NCBI GenBank assembly: GCA_903890595.1
Contig: CAITBU010000298.1
Coordinates: 1-14,859 of the forward strand
DNA: 14,859 bases
Origin: an uncultured Holophagaceae bacterium
GTDB taxonomy: Bacteria > Acidobacteriota > Holophagae > Holophagales > Holophagaceae
Direction of reading: 5' to 3'
The position numbers and the translations under genes are program-made. Below the pieces are notes generated by a model that was given only the letters and a program-made list of their open reading frames with translations, had not been told where the DNA came from and ran no database searches. Positions 1 through 6,359 of the stretch are shown here, in pieces; the first letter of the stretch is position 1; every line of letters starts with the position of its first letter.

Positions 1-303
1 CCGGGTGCCGTGTTTCAGGTCCCCATCGCCCACGCCGAAGGCAACTTCACCCTGGACCCGGCGGAGCTGATCGATCTGGAAGCCAGGGGCGGTGTGGCCT
101 TCCGCTACTGCTCGCCAACGGGCAGCATCGGCGAGGACCACGTCCCCAATGGCGCCATGAATGGCATCGCTGGCATCGTGAATTCTGCGGGCAACGTGCT
201 GGGCATGATGCCCCACCCCGAGCGGGCGGTGGACCCGGTCCTGGGGCCCACGGGCGGCCTGGGTGTCTTCAGGAGCCTGGCAGAGGCCCTGGGAGTGGCT
301 TAG
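1..303 (+). CDS. purQ: Phosphoribosylformylglycinamidine synthase subunit PurQ, C-terminal fragment
   Basis: This is the last 100 codons of the glutaminase subunit of FGAM synthase, which supplies ammonia from glutamine to PurL in step four of cytosolic purine synthesis. The reading frame is open from base 1 and ends at TAG 301-303; the true start lies outside the window. The fragment carries the PurQ-type stretch PIAHAEGNF just after the left edge, and MMPHPERA near the C-terminus, which holds the His and Glu of the class I glutamine amidotransferase triad. The catalytic Cys would lie upstream and cannot be seen. A GTG at base 10 is internal to the domain and is not a credible start. Its partner purL is in the window but on the opposite strand, about 3.7 kb away. 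PurS, the third subunit expected with a short-form PurL, is not visible. The assignment is firm. Confidence 0.93.
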   Translation, partial: PGAVFQVPIAHAEGNFTLDPAELIDLEARGGVAFRYCSPTGSIGEDHVPNGAMNGIAGIVNSAGNVLGMMPHPERAVDPVLGPTGGLGVFRSLAEALGVA

Positions 304-310
304 GGGACCT

Positions 311-334
311 GGAAATTTCTGCTGTGAAAATTCC
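311..334. promoter_or_regulatory. AT-rich near-palindrome between purQ and the AraC-type gene
   Basis: A 9-base arm GGAAATTTC (311-319) faces GAAAATTCC (326-334) across a 6-base spacer, with one mismatch (A315/A330). It begins 8 bases after the purQ stop, 70-95 bases before the regulator's start, and is markedly AT-rich for this window. It could be an operator for the downstream regulator or a weak stem-loop at the purQ 3' end. The symmetry is seen directly; the role is a guess. Confidence 0.35.
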
Positions 335-406
335 TTGTGCCTAGGTGACGATTCCTGTCATCCTCCCTGGAATACCCCGATGGGTATGCCTCTTTCTTCC
401 TGGGCC

Positions 407-1270
407 ATGAGCGAAAACGAAACCAAAAACCTCCAAATCCACACCAGCGGACCTCTCCGTCTGGCCATCCTCAAGCGCGATCCCGTGCCGACGAAGCTGT
501 TGCCGGCCCGAGACGCCTGGACCCTGCTGCAGCCCACGCACGCCGTGCGGGTGTGCACCGGCGACGATCGCGAGGAGGGCGTCATCCGCTCCGGCGACCT
601 GGCCCTGCTGCTGCCGGGCTTTGGCCACACGCTGAAGCGCCACCACGCCAACACCCCCTTCGGATTCACAGCCCTCTTCATGGAGGGGCCCTTCCCGGAG
701 CCGCTCCTGTCCTCGCTCCAGCACCCGCCGCGGAAGTGGCAGGAGTCCAGCTTCGCCGTGCTGCGCAGCCTGAGCCTCAAGCAGCTCTTCGGCATCTTCA
801 GCCAGGAGCTGTCCAACCCCGATGGCGTGCAGCTGATGACCCGCGAGCTGTTCCTCATCCTCCTGGGTGCTGAGCTGTCCCGCCTCACGGAGAAGGAGGA
901 CCGGGGCCGCTTCCCCTACCGCCTGAATCGCTCCACCCTGCAGCTGGTGCTGGACCACATGGAGGCTCACATTGGGGCGAAGAACAGCGTGCCCGAGCTG
1001 GCCACCATGGCCCGCTGCACGCCAGATCACTTCATCCGCCTCTTCCGCGAAGCCACCAGCACCACGCCCCACCAGTACCTCATCGAGCGCCGCCTCCAGC
1101 GGGCCGTGACCCTCCTGGCCAACGGCGAGCGACCCAGCGACGTGGCCAAGCTTCTGGGCTTCTACGACGCCAGCGCTTTCACCCGCGCCTTCAAGCGCCG
1201 CTTTGGGGTGCCCCCCAGCGAGTATGCGCAGGAAGCCTACGAGCGCCAGTTCCCCCGCCGGAAGGACTGA
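407..1270 (+). CDS. AraC/XylS-family transcriptional regulator
   Basis: This is a 287-residue DNA-binding regulator. The C-terminal third is a typical AraC domain with two helix-turn-helix units: the first at about residues 195-216 (VPELATMARC...), the second at about 243-268 (DVAKLLGFYDASAFTRAFKR followed by RFGVPPSEY). This F-x-R-x-F-K-R-x-F-G-x-P-x-x-Y ending is the family hallmark. Residues 15-95 look like a small beta-rich, cupin-like sensing region (VIRSGDLALLLPG), but no ligand can be named. I chose ATG 407 because the protein from there has normal AraC length. ATG 380 and ATG 386 are in frame and would add nine or seven residues; none of the three has a strong ribosome binding site. 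The frame is open further back to 263, but that part overlaps purQ and is not coding. The gene stands alone and is closed by the hairpin terminator at 1276-1327. Confidence 0.9.
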   Translation: MSENETKNLQIHTSGPLRLAILKRDPVPTKLLPARDAWTLLQPTHAVRVCTGDDREEGVIRSGDLALLLPGFGHTLKRHHANTPFGFTALFMEGPFPEPLLSSLQHPPRKWQESSFAVLRSLSLKQLFGIFSQELSNPDGVQLMTRELFLILLGAELSRLTEKEDRGRFPYRLNRSTLQLVLDHMEAHIGAKNSVPELATMARCTPDHFIRLFREATSTTPHQYLIERRLQRAVTLLANGERPSDVAKLLGFYDASAFTRAFKRRFGVPPSEYAQEAYERQFPRRKD

Positions 1271-1275
1271 CCTCC

Positions 1276-1327
1276 GCTCACCGCAAAGAAGAGGGCGCCG
1301 CGAGGCGCCCTCTTCTTTGCGGTGAGC
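1276..1327. terminator. Bidirectional intrinsic terminator (24-bp perfect stem)
   Basis: The arms 1276-1299 and 1304-1327 are exact reverse complements, closed by the 4-base loop GCGA. The inner part is GC-rich (GGGCGCC), and the outer part is CTCTTCTTTGC on one strand with the same pyrimidine-rich ending on the other, so the structure reads alike in both directions. It starts 5 bases after the regulator's stop and ends 3 bases before the stop of the convergent minus-strand gene. It should therefore end transcripts arriving from both sides. There is no long pure U run. Confidence 0.88.
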
Positions 1328-1330
1328 AGT

Positions 1331-1687
1331 CTACTTCGCCGCCTTCTCGGTGGCGGCCTTGGCTTTGGCGGCACCCTTCTCGGCGCCCTGCTTCGACTTG
1401 CCCTTGGCCTTCTCAGCCCCCGCCTTGGCGGCGCCTTCGCCCTTGGCCGTGGCGGCTTTCACCTTGTCCCCAACCACGGGGACCGCGCCGGCCTTGGCAT
1501 CGACCTTGGCCCTGGCGGCAGAGGCCTTGGCGTCGGCCTTGGCCTTGCCACCTTCAGTCTTCTCGTCGGCTTTGGCCTTGCCTTTATCCACTGCCGCATC
1601 GGCCTTGGCCTTCAGATCGGCCTTGGAGGGGATCTGAGCAGGAGCCGCCACGGAGGCGGCCAGCAGGAGGGGCAGCAGCAGTTTCAT
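1331..1687 (-). CDS. Small exported Lys/Ala-rich low-complexity protein
   Basis: This 118-residue protein begins with a clear Sec signal peptide (MKLLLPLLLAASVAAPAQ, cleavage probably after an Ala-x-Ala near residues 15-17). The rest is almost entirely Lys, Ala, Asp, Glu and Gly in repeats such as KAKADAK, interrupted only by a short GAVPVVGDKVK stretch at about residues 67-77. There is no Cys, Trp or Tyr. Such sequence predicts long amphipathic helices or a disordered polycation, as in histone-H1-like or apolipoprotein-like bacterial proteins, but acting outside the cytoplasm. The start has a GAGG ribosome binding site 5 bases upstream. It lies 40 bases downstream of the metal-binding small protein on the same strand and is probably co-transcribed with it, ending at the hairpin terminator. 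Function unknown. The signal peptide, ribosome binding site and terminator argue that this is a real gene rather than a GC-rich chance frame. Confidence 0.75.
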   Translation of the reverse strand: MKLLLPLLLAASVAAPAQIPSKADLKAKADAAVDKGKAKADEKTEGGKAKADAKASAARAKVDAKAGAVPVVGDKVKAATAKGEGAAKAGAEKAKGKSKQGAEKGAAKAKAATEKAAK

Positions 1688-1727
1688 TCGGACCTCGCTT
1701 GGAATTGATCGGTGTCAGGGAGGAGGC

Positions 1728-2030
1728 TCAGGGCTTGCAAACCTTGCAGGCCTTGTAGCCGGCCTTGGTGGCCTCGGCAGCAGTGGCGAACTCGGCCTTG
1801 TTGGCGTCCTTCATCTTCGCGGCGGTCTTGCAGTCGGCCTTGTGGAAGGTCTTGGACTCCTTGTTGCCCACGATGGCGGCAGCGGGTGCAGCCTTGGCCG
1901 GTGCGGCGGGGGCGGCCTTGGCTGGTGCAGCGGCAGGGGCGGCCGGCTTGGCCGGGGCCTTGTCCTGGGGATCCTTGGCCATGGCCACCATGGAAGCGGC
2001 CAGCAGCAGGGCGAAGAGGGTGCGGTTCAT
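1728..2030 (-). CDS. Small exported protein with Ada-like metal-binding tail
   Basis: This 100-residue protein has three parts. Residues 1-18 are a Sec signal peptide (MNRTLFALLLAASMVAMA). Residues 19-52 are an Ala/Pro/Lys linker of APAKAAPA repeats. Residues 54-100 form a compact domain beginning VGNKESKTFHKADCK and ending GYKACKVCKP. That layout (G-N-x-x-S-x-x-F-H-x-x-x-C, then G-Y-x-x-C-x-x-C-x-P) matches the small metal-binding fold related to the N-terminal zinc domain of Ada, also found as a tail on exported nucleases. H63, C67, C95 and C98 are the likely ligands. ATG 2030 has AGGAG 5 bases upstream; the longer frame back to 2150 overlaps the amidase and was rejected. It lies 49 bases after the amidase stop on the same strand. 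The domain resemblance is from memory of the family; binding of zinc to the domain outside the cytoplasm is inference. Confidence 0.8.
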   Translation of the reverse strand: MNRTLFALLLAASMVAMAKDPQDKAPAKPAAPAAAPAKAAPAAPAKAAPAAAIVGNKESKTFHKADCKTAAKMKDANKAEFATAAEATKAGYKACKVCKP

Positions 2031-2079
2031 GGAGTCTCCTGGGTTAAGAGAGACAGGTTCCACGGGCGGCCCGCTCCTG

Positions 2080-3675
2080 TCAACGGGGGGCGGCGCTGGT
2101 CGCTGGGAAGACCGGCGCACGGCGGGCCCTGGAAGCCTGTTCGAAGGCATGGCCCAGCCTCAGCAGCGTGCCCTCCTGCCAGGGTCCAGCCACGAAGGAG
2201 AGGCCCAGGGGCAGGCCCGCAGCAAACCCGGCGGGTACGGTGAGGTGGGGACAGCCGGCCACGGCGGCAGGTGAAGAGAAGCTGAGGGAGCCGCTGTCGC
2301 CGTTCACATGGTCAACGAGCCAGGCTGGTCCGCCGGTGGGGGCCACCAGGGCCTGGAGGTTGTGGCGCTGGAGCAGGCCCGTGATGTCGCGGCGCGCCTG
2401 GCCGCAGGCCTCCAGGGCCTTGCGGTAGGCCGGATCATTGAGGCCGCCCTTGGCCTGGGCCTGGGCGAGGATCTCCTGGCCAAAGTGCGTCAGTTCCTCT
2501 TTCCTGTGGGCCTCGTTGAAGGCCATGAGGGCGGCCAGGTCCCGCACCGCACCCCCGCGGCCCGCAAAGTAGGCCTCCAGGCCCGCCTTGAACTCGAAGA
2601 GCAGCACCTCGTACTCCGCATCGTCGTAGGCCGAGGACCTCAGCTCCACCTCGATCAGCTCAGCCCCGGCAGCCTTCAGAATCTCCAGGGCTGGCCGGAG
2701 CACGGCATCCACCCGCTGGTGCACCCCCAGCAGGTTCTTCACCACGCCCAGCCGGGCGCCCCGCAGGCCGTTCGGCACGAGGAAGCGGGTGTAGTCGACC
2801 TCGAAGTGGGCGTCGGCAGGGGCCGGATCCCGGGGGTCCGGGGCCGCCAGGACCCCCAGCAGGAGGGCGGCATCCCGCACCGTGCGGGCCATGGGGCCAG
2901 CAGTGTCCTGGGTGTGGGAGATGGGGATGATGCCGCTGCGGCTCACCAGGCCCACGGTGGGCTTGAGGCCCACGATGCCGCAGGCGTTGGCGGGGCTCAC
3001 GATGGAACCGTCTGTCTCGGTGCCCACGGCCACGGGACAGAAGGCGGCGGCCACTGCGGCAGCAGAGCCACTGCTGGACCCGCTGGGGCTGCGGTCGAGG
3101 GCGTGCGGGTTGCGGGTCTGGCCCCCCCGCCCGCTCCAGCCACTGCTGCTGCGATTGCCCCGGAAGTTGGCCCACTCGCTGAGGTTGGTCTTGCCCAGCA
3201 CCACGGCCCCCGCCGCCCGCAGGCGCGCCACCAGGAAGGCGTCCCGCACCGGGGCCGGGGCCTCAGCCAGGGCCAGGGAGCCGGCGGTGGTGTGCATGCG
3301 GTCGGCAGTGTCGATATTGTCTTTCAGCAGCACGGGGATGCCGTGAAGGGGGCCACGCACCTTGCCCGCCCGGCGCTCTGAGTCCAGGGCCGCGGCGATG
3401 GCCAGGGCCTCCGGGTTCAGCTCCAGGACGGCACCGAGGCGCAGCCCGCTCCGGTCCAGAGCCCGAATCCGAGCCTGATGCTGCTTCACCAGGTCCACCG
3501 CGGTCCACCGCCCGGCCACCAGCCCAGCCTGGAGGCTATCCACCGTCGCCGTCTCCAGGTCCAGGCGGGTGGCCGGAGCCTTGACCTCCGCCCCGACCAA
3601 GGCAGTGGCGCCCGTAGCAAGGGCCGCCCCCAGAAAGGTCCGGCGGTCGAGGGTGGAGGGGATTCGGTCGGCCAT
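2080..3675 (-). CDS. Exported amidase-signature-family hydrolase
   Basis: This 531-residue enzyme belongs to the amidase signature family (GatA/FAAH-like serine hydrolases that cleave C-N amide bonds). The Ser-cisSer-Lys triad is visible: K118 in VLLKDNIDT, S200 in the SGSSSGSAAA glycine/serine loop, and S224 in ETDGSIVSPA, with the usual 24-residue spacing between the two serines. GIVGLKPTVG follows, as is typical. The N-terminus has a twin-arginine signal (DRRTFLGAALATGATALVG, residues 10-28), so the enzyme is probably folded in the cytoplasm and exported by Tat. ATG 3675 has an AAGGA site 7 bases upstream; the in-frame extension to 3792 lacks this and would bury the Tat signal. The Tat signal argues against the aminoacyl-tRNA amidotransferase subunit GatA. 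The substrate cannot be told from sequence. It probably heads a minus-strand unit with the two small exported proteins downstream. Confidence 0.92.
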   Translation of the reverse strand: MADRIPSTLDRRTFLGAALATGATALVGAEVKAPATRLDLETATVDSLQAGLVAGRWTAVDLVKQHQARIRALDRSGLRLGAVLELNPEALAIAAALDSERRAGKVRGPLHGIPVLLKDNIDTADRMHTTAGSLALAEAPAPVRDAFLVARLRAAGAVVLGKTNLSEWANFRGNRSSSGWSGRGGQTRNPHALDRSPSGSSSGSAAAVAAAFCPVAVGTETDGSIVSPANACGIVGLKPTVGLVSRSGIIPISHTQDTAGPMARTVRDAALLLGVLAAPDPRDPAPADAHFEVDYTRFLVPNGLRGARLGVVKNLLGVHQRVDAVLRPALEILKAAGAELIEVELRSSAYDDAEYEVLLFEFKAGLEAYFAGRGGAVRDLAALMAFNEAHRKEELTHFGQEILAQAQAKGGLNDPAYRKALEACGQARRDITGLLQRHNLQALVAPTGGPAWLVDHVNGDSGSLSFSSPAAVAGCPHLTVPAGFAAGLPLGLSFVAGPWQEGTLLRLGHAFEQASRARRAPVFPATSAAPR

Positions 3676-3801
3676 GGGAAGGTCCTTCAGCGGGGCTCCA
3701 GGATCATACCCCGCCGTTGGCCTGGCATTGCGGTGGCGGGGAGGGACGAAAGACCCGATATTGCCTTCGGGCCCGGCCAGCGGAAGCCGCACTGCCGGGA
3801 C

Positions 3802-3807
3802 AGGAGG
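3802..3807 (+). promoter_or_regulatory. Strong ribosome binding site for the 62-residue protein
   Basis: A perfect AGGAGG lies 5 bases before ATG 3813. It decides the start of this small gene over the in-frame upstream ATG at 3717. Confidence 0.8.
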
Positions 3808-3812
3808 TCACC

Positions 3813-4001
3813 ATGGATCTCTACCTCAACGCCAAGGAAGCTGCGCTGGTGCAGAGGATCCTCGTCCACAGGCTCGAGGACCTGCGCCGCGAAATCCACC
3901 ACACGGACAGCCGCTCCTTCAGGGCCGACCTGAAGGCGGAGGAGAGCCTGCTACACGCCCTCCTGGACAAGCTGAAGGTCCCTTCGGCCATGGGCATCTA
4001 G
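3813..4001 (+). CDS. Small conserved-looking helical protein, 62 residues, unknown function
   Basis: The protein starts MDLYLNAKEAALVQRILVHR and is predicted to be mostly two alpha helices (about residues 7-29 and 37-56) joined by the turn HTDSRSFRAD. It is charged, has no Cys, no signal peptide and no membrane segment, so it should be cytosolic. Its pattern (E-A-x-L-V-x-x-I-L ... L-R-R-E-I-H-x-T-D-S-R-x-F-R-x-x-L-K) recalls short uncharacterised proteins I have seen in Deltaproteobacteria and Acidobacteriota, but I cannot name a family. The perfect AGGAGG site supports translation. It is divergent from the amidase, with 137 bases between the two starts. Its TAG stop interlocks with the purL stop in the shared bases CTAG 3998-4001, a 4-base tail-to-tail overlap. 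Confidence 0.75.
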   Translation: MDLYLNAKEAALVQRILVHRLEDLRREIHHTDSRSFRADLKAEESLLHALLDKLKVPSAMGI

Positions 4002-6298
4002 CCCAGGGCGGTCTCCAGCGCCAGGTCGAAGAGCCCCTTTAGCTCGGCGGCCTCCGCGTCCAACAGGGGCTGACCATCCACCGCCAGGGTGATCCGGGTA
4101 CCGCCCGTGGTGCCGATCTTGGCCAGGGGTACCCGGTGCGTGCGGCAGAGGGTGGCCAGGCTGCTCTCGCCCTCCGGCCCGACGCTGACCACGATGCGAC
4201 CCACGGTCTCGCCGAAGAGCAGGCTATCCAGGCGGAGGAGGCCGCGGCTCAGCAGCAGCTGACAGCCCATCTCGCCACCAAAGGCGCTCTCCAGGACCGC
4301 GGTGAGCAGGCCGCCTTCGCTGGTGTCGTGGGCGCTGCGGATGAGGCCCAGGCGGACGCCCTCCCGCACGCAGGCCTGGAGGCGCAGCTCCTCGTCCAGC
4401 CGCAGCTCCGGGCAGGTGCCGGTGACTTGGCCGGTGCGCAGCTTGAGGTACTCGCTGCCCCCCAGCTCGTCCCGGGTCTCGCCCAGGAGGAAGATGCCGT
4501 CGTGGGCAGCGCGGAAGCCTGAGCCGCACACCCGGTTGCCGGTCCCGGTGAGGGCGGTGGCATCCGGGGCATCCAGAACCACGGGCCCGGCACAGTCCTC
4601 CACCAGGCCCACCGCTGCGATCATGGGCGTGGGGAAGATGCTCTGGCCTTCGGTGTCGTTGTAGAGGCTGACGTTGCCCGACACGATGGGCACGTCCAGG
4701 GCCAGGCAGGCCTGGCGGATGCCCAGGCAGCCCTGCTCGAAGGTCCACATGTTTTCGGGCTTCTCGGGGTTGCCGTAGTTGAGGCAGTCCGTGAGGCCGA
4801 TGGGCTCAGCGCCCACGCAGGCCAGGTTGCGGCAGGCTTCGGCCACGGCGTGGGCGGCCCCCCAGAAGGGGTCCAGGTAGCAGAAGCGGCTGTTGCAGTC
4901 GCTGCTCATGGCCACGGCCTTGCCCGTGTCCTGGCCAGCTTCGTCCTTGACGCGGATGAGGCCCGCATCGCCCCGGCCCATGCCCAGCAGGGTGTTGCTG
5001 CGCACGGTGCCGTCGTACTGCTCGTAGATCCAGCGCTTGCTGGCCACCGTGGGCTGCTGCAGCAGGCTGCGCAGGGTGCGCTCCACCTCGGCGGGACGCA
5101 GGTCATCGGGCGGGGGCACAGCGTTCACGGCATCGAGGTAGCCCGGGCGCTGGCGGGGCCGGTCGTATTTCGGTGCGGCATCCACCAGGGGCTGGATGGG
5201 CAGGTCGATGGCCGGAGCCCCGTGCCAGCTGCCAATGAAGCGGCCGGTCTCGGTGACCTCGCCCACCACGCAGGCGTCCAGGCCCCACTTGTGGAGCACG
5301 CCGATGATCAGGGGCTCGCAACCGGGCCGGGCCACCAGCAGCATGCGCTCCTGGCTCTCGCTGAGCAGCAGTTCGAAGGGGGTCATGCCCTCCTCCCGCT
5401 GAGGCACCTGATCCAGGCGGATTTCGAGGCCGGTGCCGGCGCGGCTGGCCATCTCGAAGCTGCTGGAGGTGAGGCCGGCGGCACCCATGTCCTGGATGCC
5501 GATGACCCAGTCGGTCTGGAAGATCTCGAGGCAGGCCTCCAGCAGGAGCTTCTCCGTGAAGGGGTCGCCCACCTGCACCGTGGGGCGTTTCTCCTCGCTG
5601 CCCTCGCCGAACTCCGCCGAGGCCATGCTGGCGCCGTGGATGCCGTCCCGGCCGGTCTTGGAGCCGATATACATCACCTTGTTGCCCACGCCGGAGGCGA
5701 AGCCCTTGAAGATTCGGTCCGCCCGTAGCACGCCCAGGGTAAAGGCGTTCACCAGGATGTTGCCGTTGTAGGAGGCGTCGAAGGCTGCGTCCCCGCCCAG
5801 CATCGGCACGCCCATGCAGTTGCCGTAGCCGGAGATGCCCGCCGCCACGCCCTTGACGAGGCCCTTCATGCGCGGCGCATCCAGTTCCCCAAAGCGCAGG
5901 CTGTTGAGGTTGGCCAGGGGCCGGGCCCCCATGGTGAAGACGTCCCGCAGGATGCCCCCCACCCCGGTGGCCGCGCCCTGGTAGGGCTCGATGTAGCTGG
6001 GGTGGTTGTGGCTCTCCATCTTGAAGGCCACGGCCCAGCCGTCGCCAATGTCCACCACGCCGGCGTTCTCGCCCGGTCCCTGGATGACCCGGGGGCCTTC
6101 GGTGGGCAGGTTCTTCAGGTGGATCCGGCTGGACTTGTAGGAGCAGTGTTCGCTCCACATGGCGCTGAAGACGCCCAGCTCTGGATAGGTGGGCAGGCGC
6201 CCCTCCAGGAGGCGCAGGATGACCTGCCACTCGTCCCGAGACAGGCCCAGCTCGAGGGCCAGGGCTTCGGTGACAGCCGGTTCGGGGGCAGCAGACAT
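3998..6298 (-). CDS. purL: Phosphoribosylformylglycinamidine synthase subunit PurL (short form)
   Basis: This is the ATP-dependent catalytic subunit of FGAM synthase, converting FGAR to FGAM with ammonia delivered by PurQ, in cytosolic purine synthesis. At 766 residues it matches the short PurL used with separate PurQ and PurS, not the roughly 1300-residue fused enzyme. Visible hallmarks are FSAMWSEHCSYKSS (residues 44-57, catalytic His at 51), FKMESHNHPS (92-101) with the metal/ATP-binding residues, the glycine-rich GAATGVGGILRD that follows, and IQDMGAAGLTSSSFEMA in the first half. The second half repeats the same fold (SDCNSRFCYLDP, SGNVSLYND, AHDTSEGGL). ATG 6298 has GGAG 5 bases upstream. 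The PilZ gene ends 61 bases before it on the same strand, so read-through is possible. A TAGAAT hexamer on the minus strand (6318-6323) could be a -10 element, but no convincing -35 accompanies it. Confidence 0.97.
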   Translation of the reverse strand: MSAAPEPAVTEALALELGLSRDEWQVILRLLEGRLPTYPELGVFSAMWSEHCSYKSSRIHLKNLPTEGPRVIQGPGENAGVVDIGDGWAVAFKMESHNHPSYIEPYQGAATGVGGILRDVFTMGARPLANLNSLRFGELDAPRMKGLVKGVAAGISGYGNCMGVPMLGGDAAFDASYNGNILVNAFTLGVLRADRIFKGFASGVGNKVMYIGSKTGRDGIHGASMASAEFGEGSEEKRPTVQVGDPFTEKLLLEACLEIFQTDWVIGIQDMGAAGLTSSSFEMASRAGTGLEIRLDQVPQREEGMTPFELLLSESQERMLLVARPGCEPLIIGVLHKWGLDACVVGEVTETGRFIGSWHGAPAIDLPIQPLVDAAPKYDRPRQRPGYLDAVNAVPPPDDLRPAEVERTLRSLLQQPTVASKRWIYEQYDGTVRSNTLLGMGRGDAGLIRVKDEAGQDTGKAVAMSSDCNSRFCYLDPFWGAAHAVAEACRNLACVGAEPIGLTDCLNYGNPEKPENMWTFEQGCLGIRQACLALDVPIVSGNVSLYNDTEGQSIFPTPMIAAVGLVEDCAGPVVLDAPDATALTGTGNRVCGSGFRAAHDGIFLLGETRDELGGSEYLKLRTGQVTGTCPELRLDEELRLQACVREGVRLGLIRSAHDTSEGGLLTAVLESAFGGEMGCQLLLSRGLLRLDSLLFGETVGRIVVSVGPEGESSLATLCRTHRVPLAKIGTTGGTRITLAVDGQPLLDAEAAELKGLFDLALETALG

Positions 6299-6359
6299 GG
6301 GGGCTCCGGAAGCCTTGATTCTACCGGCTCCGACCGCTCCGAGGGGGGCTTGACATGGG

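Noticed and set aside
1322..1708. A plus-strand Gly/Leu-rich frame of 128 codons.
   Set aside because: It is antisense to the Lys/Ala-rich exported protein, which has a signal peptide, ribosome binding site and terminator. The plus frame has none and begins inside the hairpin.
2308..3381. A 357-codon plus-strand frame inside the amidase gene.
   Set aside because: Its product is Gly/Ala/His-rich without motifs, while the opposite strand encodes a complete amidase with catalytic triad.
4850..5728. A 292-codon plus-strand frame inside purL.
   Set aside because: Shadow of purL; low-complexity product and no ribosome binding site of note.
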